A DNA stretch of 64,000 nucleotides. It comes from Rubripirellula sp. GTDB taxonomy: Bacteria > Planctomycetota > Planctomycetia > Pirellulales > Pirellulaceae. The stretch lies in contig JAAXJB010000122.1 in NCBI GenBank assembly GCA_012270065.1, positions 17,554 through 81,553 on the forward strand. The letters are read 5' to 3'. The position numbers were made by a program, and so were the translations under genes. Positions 46,075 to 54,570 of this stretch are shown piece after piece. The stretch's first letter is position 1; the number at the start of each line of letters is the position of its first letter. The notes under the pieces are model-generated. The model was given only the letters and a program-made list of their open reading frames with translations, did not search any database and was not told the DNA's origin.

Positions 46075-46292
46075 ACCGATCTGCAAGCGTAGTTGCGCCC
46101 GGCAGGCCACGGTTGACATGTCATCTTTCCACCTAAGAAAGACGGTTTTCATGTCGTAAACTGGAAATGAATGGGGTTTGATCAGGCTGAAAGACGACGG
46201 TCGTTGTGTGGTCAACCTGTTTCGGACTGGCTGTGTACTCATAATGAGACAGTTCCCCACCAGAAATTCAACCTTTACAAGCAGTCTCTGTA

Positions 46293-47864
46293 ATGCCGGC
46301 TACCAACATTTACGATCTACTGCCGATTCCCGAGGAAGTGAAAAACCCGCATCCTTATCAGGTTTTTGGCATCGAAGATGGTGAGCAGGACCTCGCGGTC
46401 ATCAGTGAGAAGATCCGCGAAGTCGTTGGGAATCTGAAGCAAGTCAAAGATTCCACCGACCCCAAGCTATGGACCAAAGCGGCCAAACTGGCTCAACAGG
46501 CCCGCTTGACCCTTGCCAATCCCAAAACCAAAGCAAAGCTTGATGCCCGGTTCGGGATCATTGCCGAGGACTCCGTAGAGCAGGCCAGCGCCGATCCCCT
46601 TGCAAGCATCTTACCCGCTTCGGACCCACTGGCTGGCTTACTGCCGACTGCTGACCCGCTGGGTGGCAGCGATCCACTCGCGGCGATCCTGCCATCCGAA
46701 CCAGCGCCCAGCGAACCGGTCGCCGCGACAGCTGATTCATCGCAGGCCACCAGCATGCCCGCCGGAATCTTTGGTACGCCCGAACAGGCAACACTCGAAA
46801 ACCCTGAATCAGCAAGCGGCCAGAATTCCCCGGAAGATATTCAGATTCTGGTCCCGGACGCGAGGCCTGGTGCCCCATCCGTAACCCACAATCCCCACCG
46901 GCGACAACAATCCATTCTCGGCGTGATGATGTTCGGAACGTTTTCACTGGGAATGGTGACCATCATCGGCATCCTGATCTGGTTCATGGTTTTCCGTGGC
47001 GAAGTCGCCATTACCCAAACCGACGGCTCGCTGACCATCTCTACCACCGGAAAAGATGCGAAGAAAAAGGACGCCGTCAACACCGGGAAAACTACGCGAA
47101 AGAAAGCGACCCCCGAGCCTCTCGATCCTGATCCGGTGATGGGAACACTTGAACCGAATAAAAAGAAATCCAAAAAAGATAATGGCATGACTGATCTTGA
47201 AAAGAAGATCAATGATGACAAACCCACGAACAACGCCGGGTCAGAGGCCGATCCGGAACCAGGCAAACCGATGGTTGATCCAAAACCAGAGAAACCCGAG
47301 GTTCCCAAAAAACCCGCAATCACAGACGAGATGATCGCCGAGGCTGAAAAACAGCTGGCCAATGTTTCGATGCTGATCAAATCTACCCAATGGGACAAGA
47401 TGAAGTCCGCTGCGGAATCTGCTTCTGAATTACCAATGAGTGATGAACAGAAAGAACGGGCGGAAGCACTTTATGAAGTCGCCGACCTCGCATCCTACTA
47501 CCGGGTTGGCATCGAGAAATCAGTCGCAGCCATACCAGCCGGAAACGACTTCGAAATTGCAAAAGACATACGCGTGATCGTTGTCGAAAAAGGTGATGAC
47601 TTCATTGCGATTCGGCTCAACGCGAAAACTCGCAACTACAAGTTTGATGCACTCCCATTATCTTTGGCACACAAGCTGGCGTCTTTCAAAATCCCCGAAT
47701 CGCCAACGCAAGCAGCAGCCAAAGCTGTCTATCAGATAGTCGTCACCCCCGAGGAGAAGAAAGAGAGTCGGGAAGAAGCCTTTCAATGGCTCGATGAACT
47801 GGGCGAAGTAGATGGAGTCGATCCAAAGCGACTGTCCAAAACGTTGCAGGAGATATTCAAGTAA
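46293..47864 (+). CDS. Membrane protein with an N-terminal J-like domain
   Basis: A 523-residue protein. Residues 22-85 (NPYQ-like start HPYQVFGIEDGE, then three helices, ending LANPKTKAKLDARFG) resemble a J domain in outline but lack the HPD tripeptide, so DnaK stimulation is unlikely. Residues 100-150 are a repeat of DPLASILP-, DPLAGLLP-, DPLGGSDPLAAILP- units. One membrane span (MMFGTFSLGMVTIIGILIWFMVF, about 210-233) is followed by a Lys/Pro/Glu-rich linker (about 250-350) and a helical C-terminal domain. I can give no function. It follows coaX by about 220 bases. Confidence 0.7.
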   Translation: MPATNIYDLLPIPEEVKNPHPYQVFGIEDGEQDLAVISEKIREVVGNLKQVKDSTDPKLWTKAAKLAQQARLTLANPKTKAKLDARFGIIAEDSVEQASADPLASILPASDPLAGLLPTADPLGGSDPLAAILPSEPAPSEPVAATADSSQATSMPAGIFGTPEQATLENPESASGQNSPEDIQILVPDARPGAPSVTHNPHRRQQSILGVMMFGTFSLGMVTIIGILIWFMVFRGEVAITQTDGSLTISTTGKDAKKKDAVNTGKTTRKKATPEPLDPDPVMGTLEPNKKKSKKDNGMTDLEKKINDDKPTNNAGSEADPEPGKPMVDPKPEKPEVPKKPAITDEMIAEAEKQLANVSMLIKSTQWDKMKSAAESASELPMSDEQKERAEALYEVADLASYYRVGIEKSVAAIPAGNDFEIAKDIRVIVVEKGDDFIAIRLNAKTRNYKFDALPLSLAHKLASFKIPESPTQAAAKAVYQIVVTPEEKKESREEAFQWLDELGEVDGVDPKRLSKTLQEIFK

Positions 47865-47946
47865 GGCGCATGGCAATCCCACCGTTCATCACCTAGGCTT
47901 GGCGGAACAAATCATTTCACCAGCCGAGGCAAGCGAGTATTCGTCC

Positions 47947-49107
47947 ATGACATTGCTACAGCGCTCCATCGACAAGATCAAAAGCTTTGTCGACTGTTCA
48001 TCGGTCAGCTCCACGAGTAATGCTGGCATCTCGGCGGCAGTCGCTGACTCTCTTGATGTACTCGGCTTTGATGTCGAACAGACAACCTATCTCGATCCGA
48101 GAGGTGTCACGAAGGTGAATCTGGTCGCAAGTCGGAAACCACTTGCGGCTGGCGCTACCGAAGCTGGCGGGTTAGCCTACTTCTGCCATACGGATGTCAT
48201 TCCAGCCGATCACTGGACGGGACCAGGTGGCGACCCATTCAAGTGTGTTGTCCGGGAAAATCGCATCTATGGTCGTGGATCATGCGACATGAAGGGCTCT
48301 CTGGTAGCGATGCTCTCAGCGGTCGCCAAAACGTTGCAAGTTGACCAGAAAGCCCCTTTGTGGATCGTCTGCACTGCTGATGAAGAAGTCGGTTTTCTGG
48401 GTGCCAAGGATCTTGTCAAGAACTCAGCCGAATACCGCAACATTGTTGAGGCACAACCTCTCTCAATCATTGGGGAACCAACACGACTATCAGTGGTTCA
48501 TGCACACAAGGGGATTGTCGGCATGCGCATCACGAGCCGCGGAAGAGCCGCACACAGCAGCACGACAGAAGGCGTCAACGCAAACGAAGCAATGGTACCT
48601 CTGCTGCAGACGCTGCTCGATATTCGGAAAAAAACCGAGGAGTCTGCTGTCTACCACGACGATCGGTTTGTTCCGCCTGTCCTTTCCTGGAATTTCGGAG
48701 TCAGCGATGGCTGCAATGCCGTGAACATGACACCTGCAAAATCAGTCGCCTGGGTATCCCTGCGTCCGATGCCGCAAGTAGATGGCCGGGATCTGATGCA
48801 AATGGTTGCAACAAAAGCAGAGGAACTCGGACTGGAGTATGAAGTGTGCGAAGGAGGAGATCCACTTTGGATCGATCCTGACGAATCCTGCATCCGTGAT
48901 CTTTGCACTTTGGCAGGTGGAAAACCAAAGACGGTCTGTTACGGTACCGATGGCGGCGAATTCCATGAACTCCAGCATCGAGTCGTGTGTGGGCCTGGTG
49001 ATATTGCTCAGGCGCATACCTCCGATGAATGGCTCGAAATCGAACAGCTCTCCAAAGGCATCGACTTGTACGAAAAGGCAGTCCGTTTCTGGTGTACTGA
49101 AATCTAG
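47947..49107 (+). CDS. M20 family metallopeptidase, ArgE/DapE-like
   Basis: A 386-residue dizinc hydrolase. The zinc ligands and catalytic residues are visible: FCHTDVIPADHW (His, with Asp two later), GRGSCDMKGSLVA with the bridging Asp, DEEVGFLGA with the catalytic Glu pair, IGEPTRL, and the late His in GPGDIAQAHTSDEWLEI. The C-terminal part GTDGGEFHE and dimerisation insert (HKGIVGMRITSRGRAAHSS) match acetylornithine deacetylases, so an N-acyl amino acid is the likely substrate. ATG 47947 begins the family's usual N-terminus; the frame extends upstream into the end of the preceding gene and that part is rejected. Confidence 0.88.
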   Translation: MTLLQRSIDKIKSFVDCSSVSSTSNAGISAAVADSLDVLGFDVEQTTYLDPRGVTKVNLVASRKPLAAGATEAGGLAYFCHTDVIPADHWTGPGGDPFKCVVRENRIYGRGSCDMKGSLVAMLSAVAKTLQVDQKAPLWIVCTADEEVGFLGAKDLVKNSAEYRNIVEAQPLSIIGEPTRLSVVHAHKGIVGMRITSRGRAAHSSTTEGVNANEAMVPLLQTLLDIRKKTEESAVYHDDRFVPPVLSWNFGVSDGCNAVNMTPAKSVAWVSLRPMPQVDGRDLMQMVATKAEELGLEYEVCEGGDPLWIDPDESCIRDLCTLAGGKPKTVCYGTDGGEFHELQHRVVCGPGDIAQAHTSDEWLEIEQLSKGIDLYEKAVRFWCTEI

Positions 49108-49118
49108 TGCTTTTCAGA

Positions 49119-49151
49119 ATCCGTTGCGATTCGCGCATCCGTTGCGATTCG
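49119..49151. repeat. Two direct 15-base repeats between convergent genes
   Basis: ATCCGTTGCGATTCG occurs at 49119-49133 and 49137-49151, separated by CGC (an 18-base period). It lies between the M20 peptidase stop and the end of the sigma-54 activator gene. Simple slippage duplication is the likeliest source. Confidence 0.75.
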
Positions 49152-49219
49152 AGCGAGCAAGTGAAACAGGATCGGAACTGTCACCGGCCACAATCCGCGT
49201 TCCAGTGAGCTATCAACGC

Positions 49220-51199
49220 TCATTCGTCTTCTGACTCGTTCATTCCAAGCTGACCCATTTTGCGGTACAGATTCGAACGATGGAGCCCAAGATATTCAGC
49301 AGCATCGGTCATGTTGCCTGAACAGAATTCAATGGCTCTTTCAATGTGTTCCACCTGAAATTGCCTTGTGGCATCATTCAAAGTACCTTTGATGGGTGCG
49401 TTTCCAGAAACTCTCTGACGGGGAGCCGCAGTGAGCATCAAATCATCCTGCTCAATTTCCTCTTCAGTACACAAATAGGCAACGCGTTCAATTGTGTTTC
49501 GCAACTCCCGGATATTGCCAGGCCATGAATGGGACTGGAGTGCAAGTTGTGCGCTACGTTTGAACACCGGAACAGGTCTACCAATCTGATAACAGAACTG
49601 CTCCAGAAAGTGATTGGCAAGAAGCAGAATGTCATCACCGCGTTGGGATAATGGCGGAAGCGACAAGTTGACAACGTTGAGTCGAAAATAGAGATCTTCC
49701 CGGAACCGTTTCTCCACGATCATCTGTTCCAACGGCTGGTTCGTTGCAGCAATGACGCGAACATCGACGGGAATCGTCTGTGATCCCCCCACCCGCACGA
49801 CAACTTTTTCTTCCAGCACACGGAGCAACTTTGCTTGCCCACCTGGACTCATATCACCCACTTCATCAAGAAACAGAGTTCCACCGGTGGCAAGTTCAAA
49901 CTTTCCCTGACGGGTCTGATTTGCGTCGGTGAATGCGCCTTTTTCGTGACCAAACAACTCACTTTCCAGAAGTGATTCCACGAGAGCAGCACAGTTGACA
50001 GCGATAAAAGGTGCGTTGCGTCGTTCACTTTCGAAGTGAATGTGTCGTGCGAGGACCTCCTTGCCTGTCCCATTCTGCCCCAGGACAAGAACCGTCAGAT
50101 CAGTTTTTGCAACTTTCGCTGCAGTCTTGCGGATTTTATTGACGCTGGAATGCTCACCAATCAATGGACTGGCGGAAGCAGCATCCTCAACGAGTCGATC
50201 ACAGGTTTCCAACAGCTTCTTGCGAGTTTTAAGAGACTGAATTGCTACTGCCGCATGTGTTGCCAGATCATTGAGAACAGTGGTGTCATGGTCCTGAAAG
50301 CCGTTGCCCTTGTGGTTGATTGCCTCAAACACGCCGATCAAATCATCGCGTTGTCCCCGCATGGGAACCGCCACCAGTGAGCGGGTTTCAAATTCAAGAG
50401 ATTCATCAACTTTCCGGTTCACACGGGATTCATCATCACTTCCACCGTTCCAGATTCTGGGTTCCTGTGAGCCAAGAACTTCACCGACAACACCAACGCT
50501 ATCATCAACTTCCAAAGCTCCCTCTGACACACCCAGCGCAGGCCGGCCAATCAGTTTTTTTCGGCGTTTGTCCCAGAGAAAAATACTCGCTCGTTCACAG
50601 TTCAATAATGCAGTCGCCGTATCAGCTATCCCGTGCAACAGGGCCACATCATCATCCAACCGATGCCATTGTGCCGCTGCATCCATCACAGCCTGCAACT
50701 GGCTGATTCGGTTGATCCTCCACAAACCCAGATCGATGCACTGCAACGCCGTGGATACCAGATCGGCTACCCGATTCACCTGTTTGGTGTATCCTTCCAA
50801 ATCGGATTCAGGCATGCTTCGGATACGGATTAACAATGCAGCCACGGGTGAAGAAACAATGGATGATTCCAGAGTTTCTGCGTTTCCATGATCTGCAGCG
50901 GGAACCAGTGGCGCAACACACCATCCCTCCGCGTAGGCAGTCTTTCCGGCATCCAGAGTTTCACCGATCAGCAATTCTGGGACTTCCAATTGGTCACCAA
51001 GCCAGACCTCTGGATGCCATTGCCCGTCTCGCTGATGCACGATTCCACCAGCGTTCTGTCCCAGACATGACAGAACTTCCGGCATCACCAAGTCAAAAAA
51101 ATCCCGGCGGTTCAGATCCCGTCTCAAGGCGTTGGCCACCCCTGCAACAAGCTGAATCTCTGTGTTTTCTGAGGTTTGGGGCCGGGTGCGGTCTTTCAA
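49220..51199 (-). CDS. GAF-domain sigma-54-dependent transcription activator
   Basis: A 659-residue enhancer-binding protein. The first 160 residues form a sensor-like region without a clear receiver; 175-325 are a GAF domain ([47 protein letters not shown]). Residues 343-570 are the AAA+ engine with Walker A GQNGTGKE, Walker [13 protein letters not shown], and arginine-finger region. The loop that touches sigma-54 reads GAFTDA (421-426) instead of GAFTGA. The C-terminus is a Fis-type HTH ([20 protein letters not shown]). TTG 51199 is the first start in frame and is uncertain. The signal is probably a small molecule bound by GAF. Confidence 0.9.
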   Translation of the reverse strand: MKDRTRPQTSENTEIQLVAGVANALRRDLNRRDFFDLVMPEVLSCLGQNAGGIVHQRDGQWHPEVWLGDQLEVPELLIGETLDAGKTAYAEGWCVAPLVPAADHGNAETLESSIVSSPVAALLIRIRSMPESDLEGYTKQVNRVADLVSTALQCIDLGLWRINRISQLQAVMDAAAQWHRLDDDVALLHGIADTATALLNCERASIFLWDKRRKKLIGRPALGVSEGALEVDDSVGVVGEVLGSQEPRIWNGGSDDESRVNRKVDESLEFETRSLVAVPMRGQRDDLIGVFEAINHKGNGFQDHDTTVLNDLATHAAVAIQSLKTRKKLLETCDRLVEDAASASPLIGEHSSVNKIRKTAAKVAKTDLTVLVLGQNGTGKEVLARHIHFESERRNAPFIAVNCAALVESLLESELFGHEKGAFTDANQTRQGKFELATGGTLFLDEVGDMSPGGQAKLLRVLEEKVVVRVGGSQTIPVDVRVIAATNQPLEQMIVEKRFREDLYFRLNVVNLSLPPLSQRGDDILLLANHFLEQFCYQIGRPVPVFKRSAQLALQSHSWPGNIRELRNTIERVAYLCTEEEIEQDDLMLTAAPRQRVSGNAPIKGTLNDATRQFQVEHIERAIEFCSGNMTDAAEYLGLHRSNLYRKMGQLGMNESEDE

Positions 51200-51418
51200 C
51201 GGATCACTCAGACAGGAAAATGGGGATTGGGGTCAGGAGAGGCAACAGAATCATCCAGAGATTTCATTTTGTCATGTTCAAGGGAAATAGACGACTCCAA
51301 GGGGGAGTCGGTATCCTGTGCTCCTGATGTTCCATCGTCTACCTGGGTACGATGGTAGATCACGATAACAAATCACCATGATACGACGGTAAAATTCGCC
51401 AAGCAGGAATCGTTCGAT

Positions 51419-52237
51419 ATGCAGTTCAACGGAAAAAAAGGGCTTGTTCTCGGTGTGGCTAATGATCATTCGATCGCTTGGGCCATTGCAAAGCAAATCA
51501 TGGAAGCAGGCGGTGAGTGTGGCTTCACCCACCTGCCTGACCGCGCAGATGACGAGCGGCAACGAAATCGCCGCCGGGTCGCGCAACTGACGGACAAATA
51601 CGAAAATGCCAAGTTTCTCATCCCCATGGATGCCCAGAAGGATGAGGACATTCAGCGGGTATTTGAACATACCGGCGAAGAGTTCGGAAAAATAGACTTT
51701 TTACTGCACTCAATTGCCTTTGCTGACAGAAATGACCTCTCGCGAGACACCGTTTTCACCAGTCGCGATGGCTTCAAATTGGCCATGGATGTGAGTGTCT
51801 ATACGCTGATTGCCTGCACCGCTGCTGCCAAACCGCTCATGAATCCCGGTGGAGCCATCGCCACCATGACCTATTTTGGGGGTGAAAAGTGCGTTCCCGG
51901 CTACAATGTGATGGGCGTTTGCAAGGCAGCTCTGGAAGCCACCGTGCGTTATCTGGCATACGACATGGGACCGCAGGGCGTTCGGGTCAACGCATTATCT
52001 GCTGGCCCCATCCGCACTCTGGCAGGTCGCGCAGCCGGAGTCGAGGAAATGCTGTCCCTTTATGAGCACATGGCTCCTTTGGGGCGAAATGTCAGCCATG
52101 AAGAAGTTGGACGCACGGGCGCATTTCTGCTCAGTGACAACAGCGAAGGAATTTCCGGGGAAATCCTGCACGTTGATGGCGGATACCATGCAATGGGCAG
52201 CCCCGGCCGATTGCTTGATAAATTGCAAGACAAGTAG
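51419..52237 (+). CDS. fabI: Enoyl-ACP reductase, FabI type
   Basis: A 272-residue NADH-dependent reductase that completes each fatty-acid elongation round. The N-terminal cofactor motif has the FabI form (GLVLGVANDHSIAWAIA), and the active-site Tyr162 and Lys169 have the FabI Tyr-x6-Lys spacing (GYNVMGVCKAAL). HSIAFADRNDL and RVNALSAGPIRTLAGRAAG are family motifs. It is the first gene of a run of four on the plus strand. A GACTCC/GGAGTC stem at 51292-51308 lies in its upstream region. Confidence 0.96.
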   Translation: MQFNGKKGLVLGVANDHSIAWAIAKQIMEAGGECGFTHLPDRADDERQRNRRRVAQLTDKYENAKFLIPMDAQKDEDIQRVFEHTGEEFGKIDFLLHSIAFADRNDLSRDTVFTSRDGFKLAMDVSVYTLIACTAAAKPLMNPGGAIATMTYFGGEKCVPGYNVMGVCKAALEATVRYLAYDMGPQGVRVNALSAGPIRTLAGRAAGVEEMLSLYEHMAPLGRNVSHEEVGRTGAFLLSDNSEGISGEILHVDGGYHAMGSPGRLLDKLQDK

Positions 52238-52361
52238 GCAAGATTCCGAACTGTTATTCCACCGCTATTACGAACGGCAACGCGACGAACAATCCAAGGC
52301 CAGAATTCCTGGTACGTTCGGCAAGTTCACCTCCGGCTTCCACCTCGAAGGATCCTCACCC

Positions 52362-52955
52362 ATGGTACGAACCGCAAGCACAATGCTTCCTCTGGGCACT
52401 CAGGCACCCGCATTCTCTCTTCCAGACACCGACGGAAATCTGGTGCAGCTTTCCGATCTCTCAGGCAGCAGGGCCCTGCTGGTTATCTTCATGTGTAACC
52501 ACTGTCCCTATGTCAAACACGTGGCCGATCAACTCAAGGCACTCTCGGATGAATACATGTCCAAAGGCGTGTCAGTCGTCGCCATCAGCAGCAATGATGC
52601 AGTGAAATATCCGGAAGACTCACTCGAAGCAATGGCAACCGAGAAAGCGGAACGGGGTTATGCATTCGCTTATCTCTATGATGAGTCACAACAAGTGGCA
52701 CAGGACTATGCAGCCGCCTGTACGCCGGACTTCTATCTCTTTGACAGTGAACAGAAACTTGCTTACCGGGGACAGTTGGACTCCAGCCGCCCCAACAGTG
52801 ACATCCCTGTCACTGGGCAGGACCTGCGAGCGGCAATGGACGCCATTCTCGGCGGTGATCATCCGGCTGAGCAACAAACCCCCTCCATTGGTTGCAATAT
52901 CAAATGGAAAGAGGGAAATGAACCAAAGTACTTCAACCCACAAGGGATCGCGTGA
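52362..52955 (+). CDS. Thioredoxin-fold peroxiredoxin-like protein
   Basis: A 197-residue AhpC/TSA-like protein of the PRX-like1 branch. It opens LGTQAPAFSLPDTDGNLVQLSDL and has a CxxC motif Cys45-Asn-His-Cys48 in FMCNHCPYVKH, then VVAISSNDAVKYPEDS and the cis-proline region TPDFYLFD. The C-terminal GCNIKWK is characteristic of this branch. A disulfide exchange or thiol peroxidase role is likely. ATG 52362 is the family start; the longer frame overlaps fabI in another register. Its TGA overlaps the GTG of the next gene. Confidence 0.88.
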   Translation: MVRTASTMLPLGTQAPAFSLPDTDGNLVQLSDLSGSRALLVIFMCNHCPYVKHVADQLKALSDEYMSKGVSVVAISSNDAVKYPEDSLEAMATEKAERGYAFAYLYDESQQVAQDYAAACTPDFYLFDSEQKLAYRGQLDSSRPNSDIPVTGQDLRAAMDAILGGDHPAEQQTPSIGCNIKWKEGNEPKYFNPQGIA

Positions 52956-53884
52956 GCGTTCCTTATCTGCAAGAACTGACGCTCCAACTTGCCGTCGGAG
53001 CATCGCAACTGGATGCATCGCTGCGCTCGCGACATGCTCAATGGTTGATCGCCCAGCAGCGGGCTGATGGTGGATTCGCAGGTCGTGAAGGCGAAAGTGA
53101 TCCGTACTACACAGCCTTTGCTTTGCGTGCACTGTGGATTCTTGATGCTCTTGATGGCCAGATCGGAAGCAATGCTGCGGGTTTCCTGAAACAGAGGCTC
53201 AACCAGCGTGAATCGATCATAGACTTGATCTCCCTGATCTTTGGATCTGCCATTGTGGAACTCGCCGTGGGTGAGGTTGTTATCCCTGACGACGATCAAC
53301 ACTGGCGTACCAGGGTCGCTGATCTTCTCGCGTCCCTTCGGACGGAGGACGGAGGGTTTGCCAAAACGCCCGAAGGTCGTGCTGGCAGTACCTATCAGAC
53401 TTTTCTCTCCATCCTCTGCTACCAACTGATTGAAATTCCGGTTCCCGACTGTGAAAGAATCGAGAGTTTTCTGAATTCCCAGAAGCAGGCGGAAGGTGGC
53501 TATCTGGAAATCCGGGCGGCAAAACGCGCCGGAGTCAATCCGACTGCCGCAGCGATTGGAAGCCTCAAAGCACTCGGCAAACTGAATCAGGACGAACAGC
53601 AGGCCACTTCTTTTTTCCTTTCAGAAATGCAATCTGACGAAGGTGGCTTTACGGCAAATACCCGTATTCCTTTCGCTGACTTACTGAGTTCATTCACCGG
53701 TCTTCTAACACTCATCGATCTGGACTCGGCCTCCAAGGTCAACATCGAAGCGATCCACCGATATGCTTTATCCATGCAATCGGCTGAAGGTGGATTTGTT
53801 GGCTTCGCTCTCGACCAGACGGCCGATGTTGAATACTCTTTTTATGGTCTCGCTACGCTAGCACTTTGTCAGTTATGCAGATGA
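52952..53884 (+). CDS. Prenyltransferase/squalene-cyclase-like repeat protein
   Basis: A 310-residue all-helical alpha/alpha-toroid protein. It carries repeats with the QxxDGGF-type pattern: QQRADGGFAGREGESD, LRTEDGGFAKTPEGRAG, SQKQAEGGYLEIRAA, EMQSDEGGFTANTRIP and MQSAEGGFVGFALDQTA. This is the repeat of protein prenyltransferase beta subunits and squalene cyclases. The catalytic DxDD of cyclases is not seen, and the zinc ligands of prenyltransferases are not evident, so it may be a binding or structural relative. GTG 52952 overlaps the previous stop (GTGA), and its own stop TGA overlaps the next ATG (53881), so three genes are coupled. Confidence 0.85.
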   Translation: MSVPYLQELTLQLAVGASQLDASLRSRHAQWLIAQQRADGGFAGREGESDPYYTAFALRALWILDALDGQIGSNAAGFLKQRLNQRESIIDLISLIFGSAIVELAVGEVVIPDDDQHWRTRVADLLASLRTEDGGFAKTPEGRAGSTYQTFLSILCYQLIEIPVPDCERIESFLNSQKQAEGGYLEIRAAKRAGVNPTAAAIGSLKALGKLNQDEQQATSFFLSEMQSDEGGFTANTRIPFADLLSSFTGLLTLIDLDSASKVNIEAIHRYALSMQSAEGGFVGFALDQTADVEYSFYGLATLALCQLCR

Positions 53885-54567
53885 ACGAATCCAAAACTGC
53901 ACATCATCTTGTGGTCTCAAATCTGGCCAAATCCTTTTCCGCTTCCCCCGAAGCACTGACAGTACTTCGTGACGTTTCTCTTGAACTATCGGCAGGCGAA
54001 TCATTAGCGATTGTCGGACCCAGTGGAAGTGGCAAGAGTACGCTGCTACAAATCCTGGGTACACTCGATCGTCCTGACCATGGGATGGTGAACATCAACG
54101 GCGTCAATCCCTTTGAATTGGATGAAAGTGAATTGGCGCAATTTCGCAACCAGCACGTGGGCTTTGTCTTTCAGGACCATCATCTGTTACCCCAGTTATC
54201 GGTATTGGAAAATGTTCTCGTGCCAGCCCTGGCATCGGGTAACTCTTCATCAGAGCATCAATCTCACGCATGCGAACTGATCGAATCCGTTGGGTTGGCA
54301 GAACGGCAGAACCACCTGCCCAGTGAATTGTCCGGAGGTGAGCGTGAACGGGTTGCGATTGCCAGATCGCTGCTGATGCGTCCCTCATTGATTCTGGCAG
54401 ATGAGCCGACCGGTAATCTGGACCGTAATACAGCTGACACAGTCAGTGAACTGCTACTGGAACTGCAGCAGACTTCGGGCGCTATCCTGATTGCTGTAAC
54501 CCACAGTGACAAGCTTGCCGATTCAATGCAGTACAGAAAAGAACTACTCGATGGCCAACTTGTCTGA
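53881..54567 (+). CDS. ABC transporter ATPase, LolD/MacB type
   Basis: A 228-residue ATP-binding subunit. Walker A is GPSGSGKST, Q-loop FVFQDHHLLPQLSVLENV, signature LSGGERERVAIARSLL, Walker B LILADEPTGNLD, and the switch His is in VTHSDK. These are features of the LolD/MacB/FtsE group that powers lipoprotein or peptide export. The usual permease partner (LolC/E or MacB) is not next to it. ATG 53881 overlaps the upstream stop; ATG 53875, two codons earlier, is also possible. It ends three bases from the convergent recG stop. Confidence 0.92.
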   Translation: MNESKTAHHLVVSNLAKSFSASPEALTVLRDVSLELSAGESLAIVGPSGSGKSTLLQILGTLDRPDHGMVNINGVNPFELDESELAQFRNQHVGFVFQDHHLLPQLSVLENVLVPALASGNSSSEHQSHACELIESVGLAERQNHLPSELSGGERERVAIARSLLMRPSLILADEPTGNLDRNTADTVSELLLELQQTSGAILIAVTHSDKLADSMQYRKELLDGQLV

Positions 54568-54570
54568 TCA

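Noticed and set aside
46293..47864. A DnaJ chaperone call for the J-like protein
   Set aside because: The HPD tripeptide is missing and no Gly/Phe or zinc-finger region follows.
49119..49151. Direct repeats as a phage attachment or insertion-sequence footprint
   Set aside because: Only two adjacent 15-base copies with no integrase, transposase or tRNA nearby; slippage explains them.
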